A program made the position numbers and the translations under genes. A stretch of DNA of 64,000 nt from JAGNKE01 sp965230245. Its GTDB lineage: Bacteria; Pseudomonadota; Alphaproteobacteria; Micavibrionales; Micavibrionaceae. Positions 18,198 to 27,199 of this stretch are shown piece by piece. The stretch's first letter is position 1. Every line of letters starts with the position of its first letter. The notes under the pieces were generated by a model that was given only the letters and a program-made list of their open reading frames with translations, did not search any database and was not told where the DNA came from. The stretch lies in assembly GCA_965230245.1 (NCBI GenBank), contig OZ246000.1:2356001-2420000 (forward strand), written 5' to 3'.

Positions 18198-18998
18198 TTA
18201 TTCCTGAGTTTTTCCAAGAACATCGTGGACAGCTTGGGTGATATTGTCTTGGCGCATCAGGCTTTCCCCGATCAGAAACCCGCGGTACCCAACGTCATGA
18301 AGGCGTTTCAGTGTGTCGTAGGAATCAATCCCGCTTTCAGAAATTTTATAAACCTCATCGGGAATTTTCATCAGCAGATCAAAGGATGTATTCACATCAA
18401 CCTCGAGTGATTTGAGGTTGCGGTTATTAACGCCGATCATCATCGGATCAAGACGCGTTGCACGCTCCAACTCCGCTAAATCATGAACTTCGATCAAAAC
18501 ATCCATGCGCAACTCAAGCGCAATTTCATAAAGCTCACGTGCCAAACTGTCATCGAGCGCCGCCATAATCAGCAGGATACAATCTGCGCCCAAAGCCCGT
18601 GATTCATAAATCTGATAGGGATCTATCATAAAATCCTTACGCAAAACAGGCAGGCTAACCTTCTCCTTAACAGCGACAAGATACTCATCACTGCCCTGAA
18701 AATACGGCTCATCGGTCAGAACGGAAAGACAGGACGCACCTGCCGCTTCATAATCTTCTGCAATTTTCACCGGATCAAAGTCATCACGGATAACTCCCTT
18801 ACTCGGGCTGGCTTTCTTGACCTCGGCAATAAGAGCAGGGCCATCAGACATCATCATGCGGCATAAAAACCCACTAGGCAGCGGTTTGTCGGCAATCTTG
18901 TACTTCAGATCATCCAGGGTAAAGTATGATTTACGGTTGCGAATATGCTCACGCTTGCGATCACATATTTCTTCCAACTTGTTTTTATGATCGCTCAT
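18198..18998 (-). CDS. trpC: Indole-3-glycerol phosphate synthase
   Basis: Converts CdRP to indole-3-glycerol phosphate in tryptophan synthesis. The 266-residue beta/alpha barrel carries LIAEVKKASPSKGVIRDDFDP, SVLTDEPYFQGS, VLRKDFMIDPYQIYESRALGADCILLI, IGVNNRNLKSLEVD and a phosphate-binding end ISESGI...GFLIGESLM. It is monofunctional, with no TrpF fusion. Its ATG overlaps the trpD stop codon by four bases, indicating coupled translation. The stop codon abuts the -35 of the lexA promoter. Confidence 0.97.
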   Translation of the reverse strand: MSDHKNKLEEICDRKREHIRNRKSYFTLDDLKYKIADKPLPSGFLCRMMMSDGPALIAEVKKASPSKGVIRDDFDPVKIAEDYEAAGASCLSVLTDEPYFQGSDEYLVAVKEKVSLPVLRKDFMIDPYQIYESRALGADCILLIMAALDDSLARELYEIALELRMDVLIEVHDLAELERATRLDPMMIGVNNRNLKSLEVDVNTSFDLLMKIPDEVYKISESGIDSYDTLKRLHDVGYRGFLIGESLMRQDNITQAVHDVLGKTQE

Positions 18999-20017
18999 CC
19001 TTCTCCTCCGCTTTGGCTTATATTCCTGTAAGAGGAAAGAATATCAAGTGCTTTGCCGGAATCAATAGCGGCTGCGGCAAGCTTGGCTGCATCCTTGAGA
19101 TTATCGGCTTTATCAGCAATAACCAGAACTGCCGCTGTGTTCGCAACAACAATATCCCGGTAGGCATTTTCAATACCCTCAAGGAGAGCTGTAAGAGCCG
19201 CAGCATTCGTGCGGGCATCACCGCCTTTAAGCGACTCGGGTGCGGAATACATCACGTCAAAATCATCCGGCGTCAAGACAACCTCGGTGATGTTGTCATC
19301 TTCAAGCTTCGCAACAAATGTCTCGCCTGTCGTTGTAATTTCATCCATCCCGTCAGATCCATGCACAATCCATGCTTTTTCAGTGCCGAGTTTTTGCAGC
19401 GTCTCGGCCATAGGAATCATCCATTTACGGTCAAAAACACCGATCAACTGGCGCTTCGTTCCCGCTGGATTGGCTAAAGGCCCAAGGAGATTGAAAATCG
19501 TCCTAACGCCCAGTGCCTTGCGAACAGGCACAACATATTTCATTGCCTGATGATGTTTGGGCGCCATGAGAAATGCAAAACCGATATCCTCTAAAGCCTG
19601 CTCACAAACACTATGAGAGATATCCAGATTAACACCTAGCGCCTCCAGAACATCTGCAGCACCGGACTTCGAACTGGCCGAGCGGTTTCCGTGTTTCGCC
19701 ATTGGAACGCCGCACGCTGCAGAAACAAGCGCAACAGCCGTCGAAATATTATAAGATCCGGAATGATCTCCACCTGTGCCGCAGCAATCTACCGCATCAC
19801 TCGGGGCTTTGATGCTTGTGGCTTTGGAACACATAACACGCGCAGCTCCCGTAATCTCGCTAACCGTTTCTCCGCGTACGGATAACCCCATTAGGAACGC
19901 GGCAATTTCGGCATCGCTGCATTGACCGTCCATGATTTGCGTAACGGCATCGACCATCTGGTCTTCACTTAAATTCTCATGTGCTTGAATGGTTTTTAGA
20001 AAGGTTTGTAAGGCCAT
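18995..20017 (-). CDS. trpD: Anthranilate phosphoribosyltransferase
   Basis: Joins anthranilate to PRPP, the second step of tryptophan synthesis. The 340-residue product has the PRPP-binding CCGTGGDHSGSYNISTA loop, the KHGNRSASSKSGAADVLEALG segment and RTIFNLLGPLANPA. It is separate from the TrpG glutaminase, as usual in alphaproteobacteria. It lies 21 bases after trpG and overlaps trpC. Confidence 0.97.
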   Translation of the reverse strand: MALQTFLKTIQAHENLSEDQMVDAVTQIMDGQCSDAEIAAFLMGLSVRGETVSEITGAARVMCSKATSIKAPSDAVDCCGTGGDHSGSYNISTAVALVSAACGVPMAKHGNRSASSKSGAADVLEALGVNLDISHSVCEQALEDIGFAFLMAPKHHQAMKYVVPVRKALGVRTIFNLLGPLANPAGTKRQLIGVFDRKWMIPMAETLQKLGTEKAWIVHGSDGMDEITTTGETFVAKLEDDNITEVVLTPDDFDVMYSAPESLKGGDARTNAAALTALLEGIENAYRDIVVANTAAVLVIADKADNLKDAAKLAAAAIDSGKALDILSSYRNISQSGGEG

Positions 20018-20038
20018 AAATAGAAGTCTTGCTTGTGG

Positions 20039-20614
20039 TTAAGATGCCATATCCAAAAAGTTTTTGAGCAATTCATGCCCCATAGAGGTCGCAATACTCT
20101 CGGGGTGAAACTGTACACCGTGAATAGCTTTGTCTTTATGTGAAAGCCCCATAATAAGCCCGTCATCCGTTTCAGACGTGATCTCCAACACATCAGGCAG
20201 AGACGACTTTGCGGCAATAAGAGAGTGATAACGCGTCACCTCTAGCGGCTTGGCCAGTCCCTTAAAGACGGAAGCATCATCATGGTTAATTTTTGAGACT
20301 TTTCCATGCATTGGTTCAGGTGCGCGGATAACCTGACCGCCAAACGCCTGCGCAATAGCCTGATGCCCCAAGCACACACCGAATAGCGGGATATCCGTAT
20401 CCGCCGTCTTAGTGATAAGTTCCAGACATATTCCCGCATGATCGGGATCACTCGGACCCGGCGAAATCATAATTCCATCCGGATTCTCACCGAGGATATG
20501 CTCGACACTCACCTCGTCATTCCTGTAGACACGCGCCTGCGCACCCAAGTCCCCTAAATACTGAACAAGGTTGTAAGTAAAGCTGTCATAATTGTCTATC
20601 AGTGTTATGATCAT
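20039..20614 (-). CDS. trpG: Anthranilate synthase glutamine amidotransferase subunit
   Basis: Class I glutaminase that supplies ammonia to TrpE. The 191-residue protein begins ITLIDNYDSFTYNLVQYLG and has the oxyanion region SPGPSDPDHAG, the nucleophile in GVCLGHQAIAQAFGG and the His-Glu pair in GVQFHPESI. In many bacteria the same subunit serves para-aminobenzoate synthase. It is the first gene of the trpGDC cluster. The 93-base gap to the divergent deacetylase gene should hold both promoters, but I see no strong consensus. Confidence 0.97.
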   Translation of the reverse strand: MIITLIDNYDSFTYNLVQYLGDLGAQARVYRNDEVSVEHILGENPDGIMISPGPSDPDHAGICLELITKTADTDIPLFGVCLGHQAIAQAFGGQVIRAPEPMHGKVSKINHDDASVFKGLAKPLEVTRYHSLIAAKSSLPDVLEITSETDDGLIMGLSHKDKAIHGVQFHPESIATSMGHELLKNFLDMAS

Positions 20615-20707
20615 GCGACTTTTATGACCCTATGACATTAAAAATGCAAGCAACATGAGAACGGATAGGGATTTACGCCCAAAACGTTCCTCTGTAATCT
20701 GAACATT

Positions 20708-22213
20708 ATGAGATACGTAAAGCCGAAGGCAGACCCCGCAAAAACCCTCGCAATCATATTGGTTGGCGCATGCCTTATGGTCGCAATCGACTTCTTTGTG
20801 CTTGACGGAAAAGATTATATCACCCGCCTTTGGCCCACTCAGGAGAAAAAACTATCTCCTCAAGAAGTCAAAGAACTCAAAGAAACACATAGTCGCTATT
20901 TGGAGCGCGGGCTTGAAGAGCGCACAAAACCGAGAACACAAACAGCAGCGGCACAAAGCACTATACAGGGAGCAAAGCAAAGTACTACCCAAACACCGCC
21001 ATTGGCTCTGCCTTACGAGGAATTTTACGCCGTTCCAGTGATCGCTGCCGCAAGGTCGCTTCCTGAAGAAAAAAGCAAGCCGGTCATCGAAAACAAAACT
21101 GCGCAAATACTATCCGAAGCACAGGAACCGTATTTCAAAACCAGTATTAAGCCATTTGAAGAGCTTGCTCCCGAAACAATGCCGCCACAACCCGAGCCTG
21201 TTCAAAAAACCACAGAAATAAGTAATACGAACGCAAGCCTGACGCAAAAACCAGCACTAAAAAAGGTCAAATACACGCCAAAAGAAAATACAGCATACCA
21301 AAAGCCGCAAACCGACTACACGATGCCGAAACTCCAAAAAAAGGGCGTAGTCGTTATCATCATTGATGACATGGGCTTAAGCCCCAGAAGCTATAACGTT
21401 GCCAAACTACCCGGGCCTTTGACGCTTGCATACCTGCCTTACGCGGATAACCTCGCAACACAAACCAAATATGCAAAAAGCCGCGGCCACGAACTAATGG
21501 TACATATGCCGATGCAACCGCTAAACGATGCAGTCGATGGCGGGCCAACCCTGCTGCGCACGGATCAGAGCGAGGAAAAATTCCGAGAGCTGCTGGAATA
21601 CAACCTCTCCAGATTTGATGGCTTCGTCGGTGTTAACAACCACATGGGCAGTAAACTCACTCAAAACGGCGTTGCCATGCGCATTGTGATGGAGGAACTG
21701 GCCAAACGAAATCTGTTCTTCGTCGACTCCAAAACAATCAGCACATCCGTCGCCGCAAAAGTTGCAAAAAATATTGGGCTGGAATATGCGGAGCGGGACA
21801 TCTTTCTCGATCACCATATTACACCACAATTTATTCATTCTGCGCTGGAGCAGGTCGAGTTGATCGCAAAACGAAAAGGTTACGCAATCGCAATCGGCCA
21901 TCCGCATGCTGAAACCATCAAGGCACTAAAAACATGGCTACCCACCCTCAAGGAAAAGGGGCTAACCCTGAAACCTGTGAGCGCGGTCCTGCACAAGCCT
22001 TTAAGAAATGACCAATTGCTTACAAATGTTGCAAGTGAACTCAATGCAATTAAACCCGCTTCGGGCGAAAATGTTTTGAAAAATCAAGACGACATCTCCG
22101 TACCTTTAGAGAAGTCAAAACAGAAAGTCCAAAATCAAAAGATTGTTGTTTCGAAAGACGGGATTACCGTTATTCCGAAAACTTCTGAAGAGTTAGCTCA
22201 GCCGCATGAATAA
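20708..22213 (+). CDS. Divergent polysaccharide deacetylase family protein (YibQ/DUF610 type)
   Basis: Predicted envelope protein of 501 residues. A single N-terminal membrane segment (about 13-33) is followed by a long Pro/Gln/Thr-rich charged linker (about 45-210). The deacetylase-like NodB-fold domain (about 212-430) opens with VVVIIIDDMGLS and carries ELMVHMPMQP, GVNNHMGSKLT, FFVDSKTIS and AIAIGHPHAETI, all typical of the Polysacc_deac_2 family. The natural substrate of this family is unknown. It is the only plus-strand gene between trpE and trpG, splitting the tryptophan genes, and its last 44 bases overlap the 3' end of trpE. Confidence 0.85.
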   Translation: MRYVKPKADPAKTLAIILVGACLMVAIDFFVLDGKDYITRLWPTQEKKLSPQEVKELKETHSRYLERGLEERTKPRTQTAAAQSTIQGAKQSTTQTPPLALPYEEFYAVPVIAAARSLPEEKSKPVIENKTAQILSEAQEPYFKTSIKPFEELAPETMPPQPEPVQKTTEISNTNASLTQKPALKKVKYTPKENTAYQKPQTDYTMPKLQKKGVVVIIIDDMGLSPRSYNVAKLPGPLTLAYLPYADNLATQTKYAKSRGHELMVHMPMQPLNDAVDGGPTLLRTDQSEEKFRELLEYNLSRFDGFVGVNNHMGSKLTQNGVAMRIVMEELAKRNLFFVDSKTISTSVAAKVAKNIGLEYAERDIFLDHHITPQFIHSALEQVELIAKRKGYAIAIGHPHAETIKALKTWLPTLKEKGLTLKPVSAVLHKPLRNDQLLTNVASELNAIKPASGENVLKNQDDISVPLEKSKQKVQNQKIVVSKDGITVIPKTSEELAQPHE

Positions 22214-23693
22214 TGGCACGCGCCTTATTGCAGCATTCTTGATGCTCTGAAGCAGGATCACTGTCCGCAACTACCCCGCCGCCGGCCTGAACGAAAACTT
22301 GCCCACCCTTAACCAGCGCAGTCCTGAGTGCAATACAACTGTCCAGACTATCACCCGAGAAATAACCTATACCACCTGCATACGTCCCGCGTCTGGTTTT
22401 CTCAAGCTCGTCAATAATCTCCATCGCACGAATTTTCGGTGCGCCGCTGACCGTTCCGGCAGGAAAACCAGCAAAGAGCGCGTCAACGATATCCATATCC
22501 TTGCGCAGCTTACCCTCAACATTTGAAACAATATGCATAACATGCGAATACAGCTCGATAGTAAACTGATCGGTAACGTTCACGCTACCAATCTCGGCCA
22601 CACGACCGACGTCATTGCGCCCCAAATCAAGCAGCATCAAATGCTCAGCTCTCTCCTTCGGATCACTCAGTAAATCCTCAGCAAGAGCCTTGTCTTCTTG
22701 CGTATCCTTGCCACGTTTGCGTGTCCCAGCAATCGGACGGATCGTAACCACGTCATCACGAACACGCACAAGAATTTCAGGACTGGACCCAACCAGCGAG
22801 AAATCCTCAAAACTAAGGTGGAAAAGAAAAGGGGAGGGATTTACGCTTCTCAAGCTACGGTATAATTCAAATGAGGGCAGATCAAAAGGCACGGAAAATC
22901 GCTGTGACGGAACCACCTGAAAAATCTCGCCTGCATAGATATATTCGATGGCCTGCTTAACCGCATCCATATATTCTTCGGGCTGGAAGTTCGATTGAAC
23001 ATCCAGCGGTGTTTTTAAGGCCGTTTTATGCGTGATCAGGTCACGGTTGAGAGAAGAATTCAGCTTATCTTCCAATGCATGAAGCCGCGCAACAGCAGCA
23101 TCATAAACCTCCCGCGAAGTCAGCTTACAATTTTCCGCATGATCATAAACAGCCGTCACCAGACAAATCATATTTTTGATGTTATCAAAAATTGCGAGCA
23201 CAGTCGGGCGCATCAGAACGCTATCAGGTATTCCAAGCTCATCAAGGTTCTCATCCGGAATTTTTTCGATCAAACGGATCATGTCGTACCCGATATAGCC
23301 GAACAAGCCGAACGCCGACATGGGCGGCAAATCTTCGGGCACGACCTCAACGGAGCTGGCCGCAATCTCATCTTTCAAAGAACTGAGCGCATCCGCACCT
23401 GTCTCTTCCCATTCACCGCCGCCTACCTTATGCGACACAGTCTTGCGGGAACACTTCCAGAGAAGGTCAGGTTCGGTGCCTATAATAGAATAACGCCCCA
23501 ACGTTTCTCCGCCTTCAACAGATTCCAGAAGAAAAGAATAGGGCGCATGTCCGCAAATCTTAAGGTAAGCCGAAACCGGGGTTTCAAGATCGGACGTCAC
23601 CCAGCTGGAGACCACTTGTGTCTTACCGGACTTAAAATATCCGTCAAAAATATCAAAATCAGGACCCGTCTTTGCGTATTTATTTTCGGACAT
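22170..23693 (-). CDS. trpE: Anthranilate synthase component I
   Basis: Makes anthranilate from chorismate and ammonia, the committed step of tryptophan synthesis. The 507-residue product has the N-terminal feedback-binding region (ESVEGGETLGRYSIIG) and the chorismate-binding domain with SPSPF-like NPSPFLFHLSFEDFSLVGSSPE, IRPIAGTRKRGKD, LMLLDLGRNDVGRVA, GFPAGTVSGAPKIRAMEIIDELE and AGGGVVADSDPASEHQE. It starts three bases after the upstream PpiD-type gene and so is probably cotranscribed with it, apart from trpGDC. No leader peptide or attenuator can precede it because of that spacing. Confidence 0.97.
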   Translation of the reverse strand: MSENKYAKTGPDFDIFDGYFKSGKTQVVSSWVTSDLETPVSAYLKICGHAPYSFLLESVEGGETLGRYSIIGTEPDLLWKCSRKTVSHKVGGGEWEETGADALSSLKDEIAASSVEVVPEDLPPMSAFGLFGYIGYDMIRLIEKIPDENLDELGIPDSVLMRPTVLAIFDNIKNMICLVTAVYDHAENCKLTSREVYDAAVARLHALEDKLNSSLNRDLITHKTALKTPLDVQSNFQPEEYMDAVKQAIEYIYAGEIFQVVPSQRFSVPFDLPSFELYRSLRSVNPSPFLFHLSFEDFSLVGSSPEILVRVRDDVVTIRPIAGTRKRGKDTQEDKALAEDLLSDPKERAEHLMLLDLGRNDVGRVAEIGSVNVTDQFTIELYSHVMHIVSNVEGKLRKDMDIVDALFAGFPAGTVSGAPKIRAMEIIDELEKTRRGTYAGGIGYFSGDSLDSCIALRTALVKGGQVFVQAGGGVVADSDPASEHQECCNKARAIIHAAELTLQKFSE

Positions 23694-23696
23694 TAA

Positions 23697-25628
23697 TTAG
23701 TTTCCGCTACCGTCTGTGCTCGGTCCATAGGCCTGTTTAAGAAGGTTTTCATTCACCTGAGACGGATAACGTTGACGCAAATTATAAACGTAATAGGCAA
23801 AAACCTCATCCTTGATTTCATCACCGACTAAAGAACGAATTTCTGTAATGTTCGCGCCTTCACCGTCCGGATCAGGTAAAACAAAATCCTCAACCAAAGT
23901 CACAATAATCCCGCCCTCAACAGGCAAAGTAAGATAAGATCCGATCTCTTCCTGAAAAATTAACGGACGGTGTTGATCAACCAAGGGAGGCTGGATAACT
24001 CCGCGTAGCTCGAGATTATTAACAGGGGTAACCTCTAGTGAATATTCTTTAGCTAGGGCATCTAATGTCTTTTCACCGTTTTCTAGAGCCTGAACCGCCG
24101 CATTCACGCGTTGCTGGTTTTTGGAGCGCTGCTGATCGCTGATAAATTGATTTACGATATCTTCACGAACATCCTCTAGCGGCTTATGTGTGGGCATCTC
24201 AATCTGGCGCAAGGCAATCGCGACAAAGCGGCCGCTTGGCAACTCAATGACACGGGAAGTCTCGCCCGACTGAAGATAAAACCCTTCCTCCAGCAAAATA
24301 TCCTTATCTGTTTTGTCTTCATCAGTTCGTTCGGCAAAGACATCGTCACCGTCAGAATTTAGCCCCATACGGCTGACACGCTCCAGTGAGAGAATAGAAA
24401 GAGGGACTTCTTCCTGCGCCTCTTCAAATGTTCCGCCGCCGGCAAGGATATCGTCCAGCACGTATGACAGCTCATAAACCTGATCAAGCATCATCGTCTG
24501 CTTTTCTTCCTCGCGTATCTGTTCTTTCACCTCTTCAAAGGGCGTGACGGAAGGCGGCTTGATATCATGAAGCTTTAAAACATGAAAACCAAGTGCCGTT
24601 TCAATCGGGCCAATAACATCGCCCAATTCAGCCGACATAACGGGCTCGCGCATATCGGCCATCAAGGTTTCAGAACGGAACGAAGACTGAGGAATATAGG
24701 CTGCTTCCTTGCTGACTTGATCGGCAACCGATTTCAAGTCATCGGCATCAGCCATTAAAGAAATAATCTGATTGGCATCATCCTTGGTCTTGGCAACAAC
24801 CTGATCAAGTACACGCTGCTCACCAAGCGTGAATTCATCAATTCGCGTATCATAAACCTCCTGAAGGCGTTCATCGGTCAACTTGATACTATCTTTTAAT
24901 TTGGCATCATCAATAAAGGCCAGCTCAAAACTGCGTAGCTCAGGAACTTTAAAACGGATATCTTTATAGGCGTCATACAGTTTTTGGATGCGCTCTTCAT
25001 CAGGCTGTTCGTAATCCGTGATTGTGCTTTCGGGAAAATAAACAAGTTTCAGATCACGTGTCTGGTTTTGGAACTGAAACAAATCCTGAGCAACGGCCTT
25101 AGGCGCAAGACCAAAACCGGCTTGAACGGTTTCAGTAATGATATCAGCAGTTAGCTCACGCTCCATGCTTTGCCTAAAGTCTTTTTCCTGAATACCTTGC
25201 GAGCGGAGCAATTGTTCTAACGTCGCTTGAAGACTTTGTCCGTCCTCCTGATAAGGCTTGATCAACTCAACAACTTTTTTTTGTATGTGTTTTTCAGAAA
25301 CATTTATGCCCAGTGTACTTGCTTCAACAAAAACCGTTAAAGAAGTAATCTCAGCAGCCAAAAGCTGATTGATGACTTGCTTCTCATAAGCTTCTTCAGG
25401 CGTCATGTTATAGCGTGAGAGCTTTAAACGAGCGATACGATCGAAGTCCTGGATACTGATATTCTGGTCTGCAACTTTCGCGACATCTGTTCCGCTAATC
25501 GCACGCCCCGTCAAAACGCCTTGAACATCCATAAACACAAGACCGGCCACGGAAAGACCGAGCAAAGTCATAAGAAAGTATTTGAGTGACCCACCGACTG
25601 CGCCGTCGCGCAAAGCATTCATAACCAT
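23697..25628 (-). CDS. PpiD/SurA-type membrane-anchored peptidyl-prolyl isomerase
   Basis: Periplasmic folding factor anchored in the inner membrane. The 643-residue product has one N-terminal membrane helix (about 17-36), a SurA-N-like helical chaperone region with the typical ISIQDFDRIARLKLSRY...QVINQLLAAEI segment, a parvulin-like domain near 260-365 (including LGDVIGPIETALGFHVLKLHDI) and a long second SurA/PpiD-like region. Conserved parvulin catalytic residues are only partly evident, so chaperone rather than isomerase action is possible. The ATG is preceded by GGATA. trpE follows after three bases, the usual alphaproteobacterial neighbourhood. Confidence 0.88.
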   Translation of the reverse strand: MVMNALRDGAVGGSLKYFLMTLLGLSVAGLVFMDVQGVLTGRAISGTDVAKVADQNISIQDFDRIARLKLSRYNMTPEEAYEKQVINQLLAAEITSLTVFVEASTLGINVSEKHIQKKVVELIKPYQEDGQSLQATLEQLLRSQGIQEKDFRQSMERELTADIITETVQAGFGLAPKAVAQDLFQFQNQTRDLKLVYFPESTITDYEQPDEERIQKLYDAYKDIRFKVPELRSFELAFIDDAKLKDSIKLTDERLQEVYDTRIDEFTLGEQRVLDQVVAKTKDDANQIISLMADADDLKSVADQVSKEAAYIPQSSFRSETLMADMREPVMSAELGDVIGPIETALGFHVLKLHDIKPPSVTPFEEVKEQIREEEKQTMMLDQVYELSYVLDDILAGGGTFEEAQEEVPLSILSLERVSRMGLNSDGDDVFAERTDEDKTDKDILLEEGFYLQSGETSRVIELPSGRFVAIALRQIEMPTHKPLEDVREDIVNQFISDQQRSKNQQRVNAAVQALENGEKTLDALAKEYSLEVTPVNNLELRGVIQPPLVDQHRPLIFQEEIGSYLTLPVEGGIIVTLVEDFVLPDPDGEGANITEIRSLVGDEIKDEVFAYYVYNLRQRYPSQVNENLLKQAYGPSTDGSGN

Positions 25629-25699
25629 TTTATGTATCCATTAAATCTAGTATTTGACCGCACTATAAGCACTGGCATAAAAGGGGGCAAGCACCCAAT

Positions 25700-25732
25700 G
25701 AGTCATAATCCGCATAATACTTATGCAGAATC
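25700..25732. promoter_or_regulatory. Two GANTC sites in the divergent ppiD/tpiA promoter region
   Basis: GAGTC at 25700-25704 and GAATC at 25728-25732 lie in the 180-base gap between the divergent PpiD-type gene and tpiA. The gap must hold promoters for both directions; no unambiguous -35/-10 pair stands out, although TTGCTT with TAACTA 17 bases later (ending near 25770) is a candidate for tpiA. Confidence 0.35.
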
Positions 25733-25808
25733 CGCTTTGTTGCTTTTCTCTGTCATCCCCTTTAACTAATGTAGGATCAGTAAAAATATCAAAATTCAGG
25801 AAGATTTA

Positions 25809-26588
25809 ATGAAAAAGCTCATCGCAGGAAACTGGAAAATGAATATGGACGCATCCGGTGCAGCAAGGCTCGTTCTGGATATCCTGACAGGCATTGATAT
25901 GAATGCTGAGCTACAGCAAACGTGTGATTTCGCAATTTTCCCGTCTTATGTCCACCTGCCGCCGATCAATATGATGATTAAAGAAGGAGAGGCAACTCTG
26001 ATTTTGGGAGCGCAGGATTGCTCGCATGTAGCAGGATCAGGGGCGTATACCGGTGACATCTCGACCGATATGCTTGTAAATTACGGATGCACCCATGTCA
26101 TTCTCGGTCACTCCGAACGTCGCCAATATCACAATGAATCAGACGAATTGATTAATCAGAAGGCACAAGCCGCGCACAAGAACGGCCTTGTGACCATCAT
26201 TTGTGTCGGTGAAACGATAGAGCAGCGCGAAGCCGGCAAAGAGCAAGAAATTGTAAAAGCCCAAATCACCAATGCACTTCCCGAAGGATCGTCTGCTCAT
26301 AACACTGTGATCGCCTACGAACCCGTTTGGGCAATCGGCAGCGGCCAGAGCGCCAGCGTTGAAGATGTGGCTGTCATGCACGAATTTATACGTAATACTT
26401 TAAAAGAACAGCTTGCGGATTCTGAAAACATGCGTATTTTGTACGGCGGTTCAATGAAACCCGCGAATGCAGGAGAATTGCTCTCGACACCCAACGTAGA
26501 CGGGGGATTGATCGGTGGAGCCAGCTTGAAGGCTGAAGATTTTCTTGCTATTGGTAAGGCCGTGTTAAAAGAGGCTGAACTCTTGTAA
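25809..26588 (+). CDS. tpiA: Triosephosphate isomerase
   Basis: Interconverts dihydroxyacetone phosphate and glyceraldehyde 3-phosphate. The 259-residue barrel carries AGNWKMN with the active-site asparagine and lysine, the catalytic histidine in HVILGHSERRQY, the catalytic glutamate in AYEPVWAIGSGQSAS, and the phosphate-binding ILYGGSMKPANA and GGLIGGASLK. A good AGGAAG ribosome-binding site precedes the ATG. It begins a co-directional run with secG and pyrG. Confidence 0.98.
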   Translation: MKKLIAGNWKMNMDASGAARLVLDILTGIDMNAELQQTCDFAIFPSYVHLPPINMMIKEGEATLILGAQDCSHVAGSGAYTGDISTDMLVNYGCTHVILGHSERRQYHNESDELINQKAQAAHKNGLVTIICVGETIEQREAGKEQEIVKAQITNALPEGSSAHNTVIAYEPVWAIGSGQSASVEDVAVMHEFIRNTLKEQLADSENMRILYGGSMKPANAGELLSTPNVDGGLIGGASLKAEDFLAIGKAVLKEAELL

Positions 26589-26617
26589 CACAAAAAATCA
26601 TTAGAAAAGAATAAGTT

Positions 26618-27196
26618 ATGGAAGAAGTAGTACTCGTAGTTCATCTTATTTTGGCCTTGGCAATTATCGGCCTGGTACTTTTACAACGCTCCGAAGGCGG
26701 TGGCTTGGGCATCGGGAACAGCGGTGGAATCGGTAATTTCGCATCGGCCAAGGGAACGGCGAGCGCCCTAAGTCGTATGACAGCCATCTGTGCTACATGT
26801 TTCTTCATAACATCATTGGCTTTGGGTATCTTGGCAGCACAAAAGACCAGCAGTAACGAAGGGTTGCTTTCCGCCTACGAAGAGACGGCCGAAGCACCAA
26901 CAGAGGAAGTAGAAGGCGAAATATCTGCACCCGTCGAAGGCTCAAGCCCTAAAGTAGAAATAGAATTTAATCCGCCGGAGACATCCACACCTACACAGAA
27001 ACTGCCTACAGAGGCCCCTGTCGAAGCACCGGTTGCAATGCCTTCCGATACAACAGAAACAGAGTCTGCACCCGTCGAAGAAACGGAACCGCAAGCCGGA
27101 GAAGAAACAACTGGTCAGTCTGAGGCAGCTTCTCCTCAGGTAACTGAACAAGAACAAGCCCAAGAACCTGACACTAAAACAGATAGTACTGACTAA
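26618..27196 (+). CDS. secG: Preprotein translocase subunit SecG with long acidic tail
   Basis: Small SecYEG subunit that stimulates protein export. Two membrane helices (about 4-24 and 52-72) flank the conserved GGGLGIGNSGGIGNFASAKG loop, which defines the family. The protein is 192 residues, about twice the minimal length. From about residue 85 onward it is a low-complexity tail rich in Pro, Glu, Thr and Ser, strongly acidic and probably disordered. The tail's role is unknown. The tpiA-secG-pyrG order is standard, and pyrG starts three bases after the stop codon. Confidence 0.93.
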   Translation: MEEVVLVVHLILALAIIGLVLLQRSEGGGLGIGNSGGIGNFASAKGTASALSRMTAICATCFFITSLALGILAAQKTSSNEGLLSAYEETAEAPTEEVEGEISAPVEGSSPKVEIEFNPPETSTPTQKLPTEAPVEAPVAMPSDTTETESAPVEETEPQAGEETTGQSEAASPQVTEQEQAQEPDTKTDSTD

Positions 27197-27199
27197 AGT

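Noticed and set aside
23028..23696. Plus-strand open frame (222 codons) opposite trpE
   Set aside because: Antisense to conserved trpE, Arg/His-rich composition and no family resemblance.
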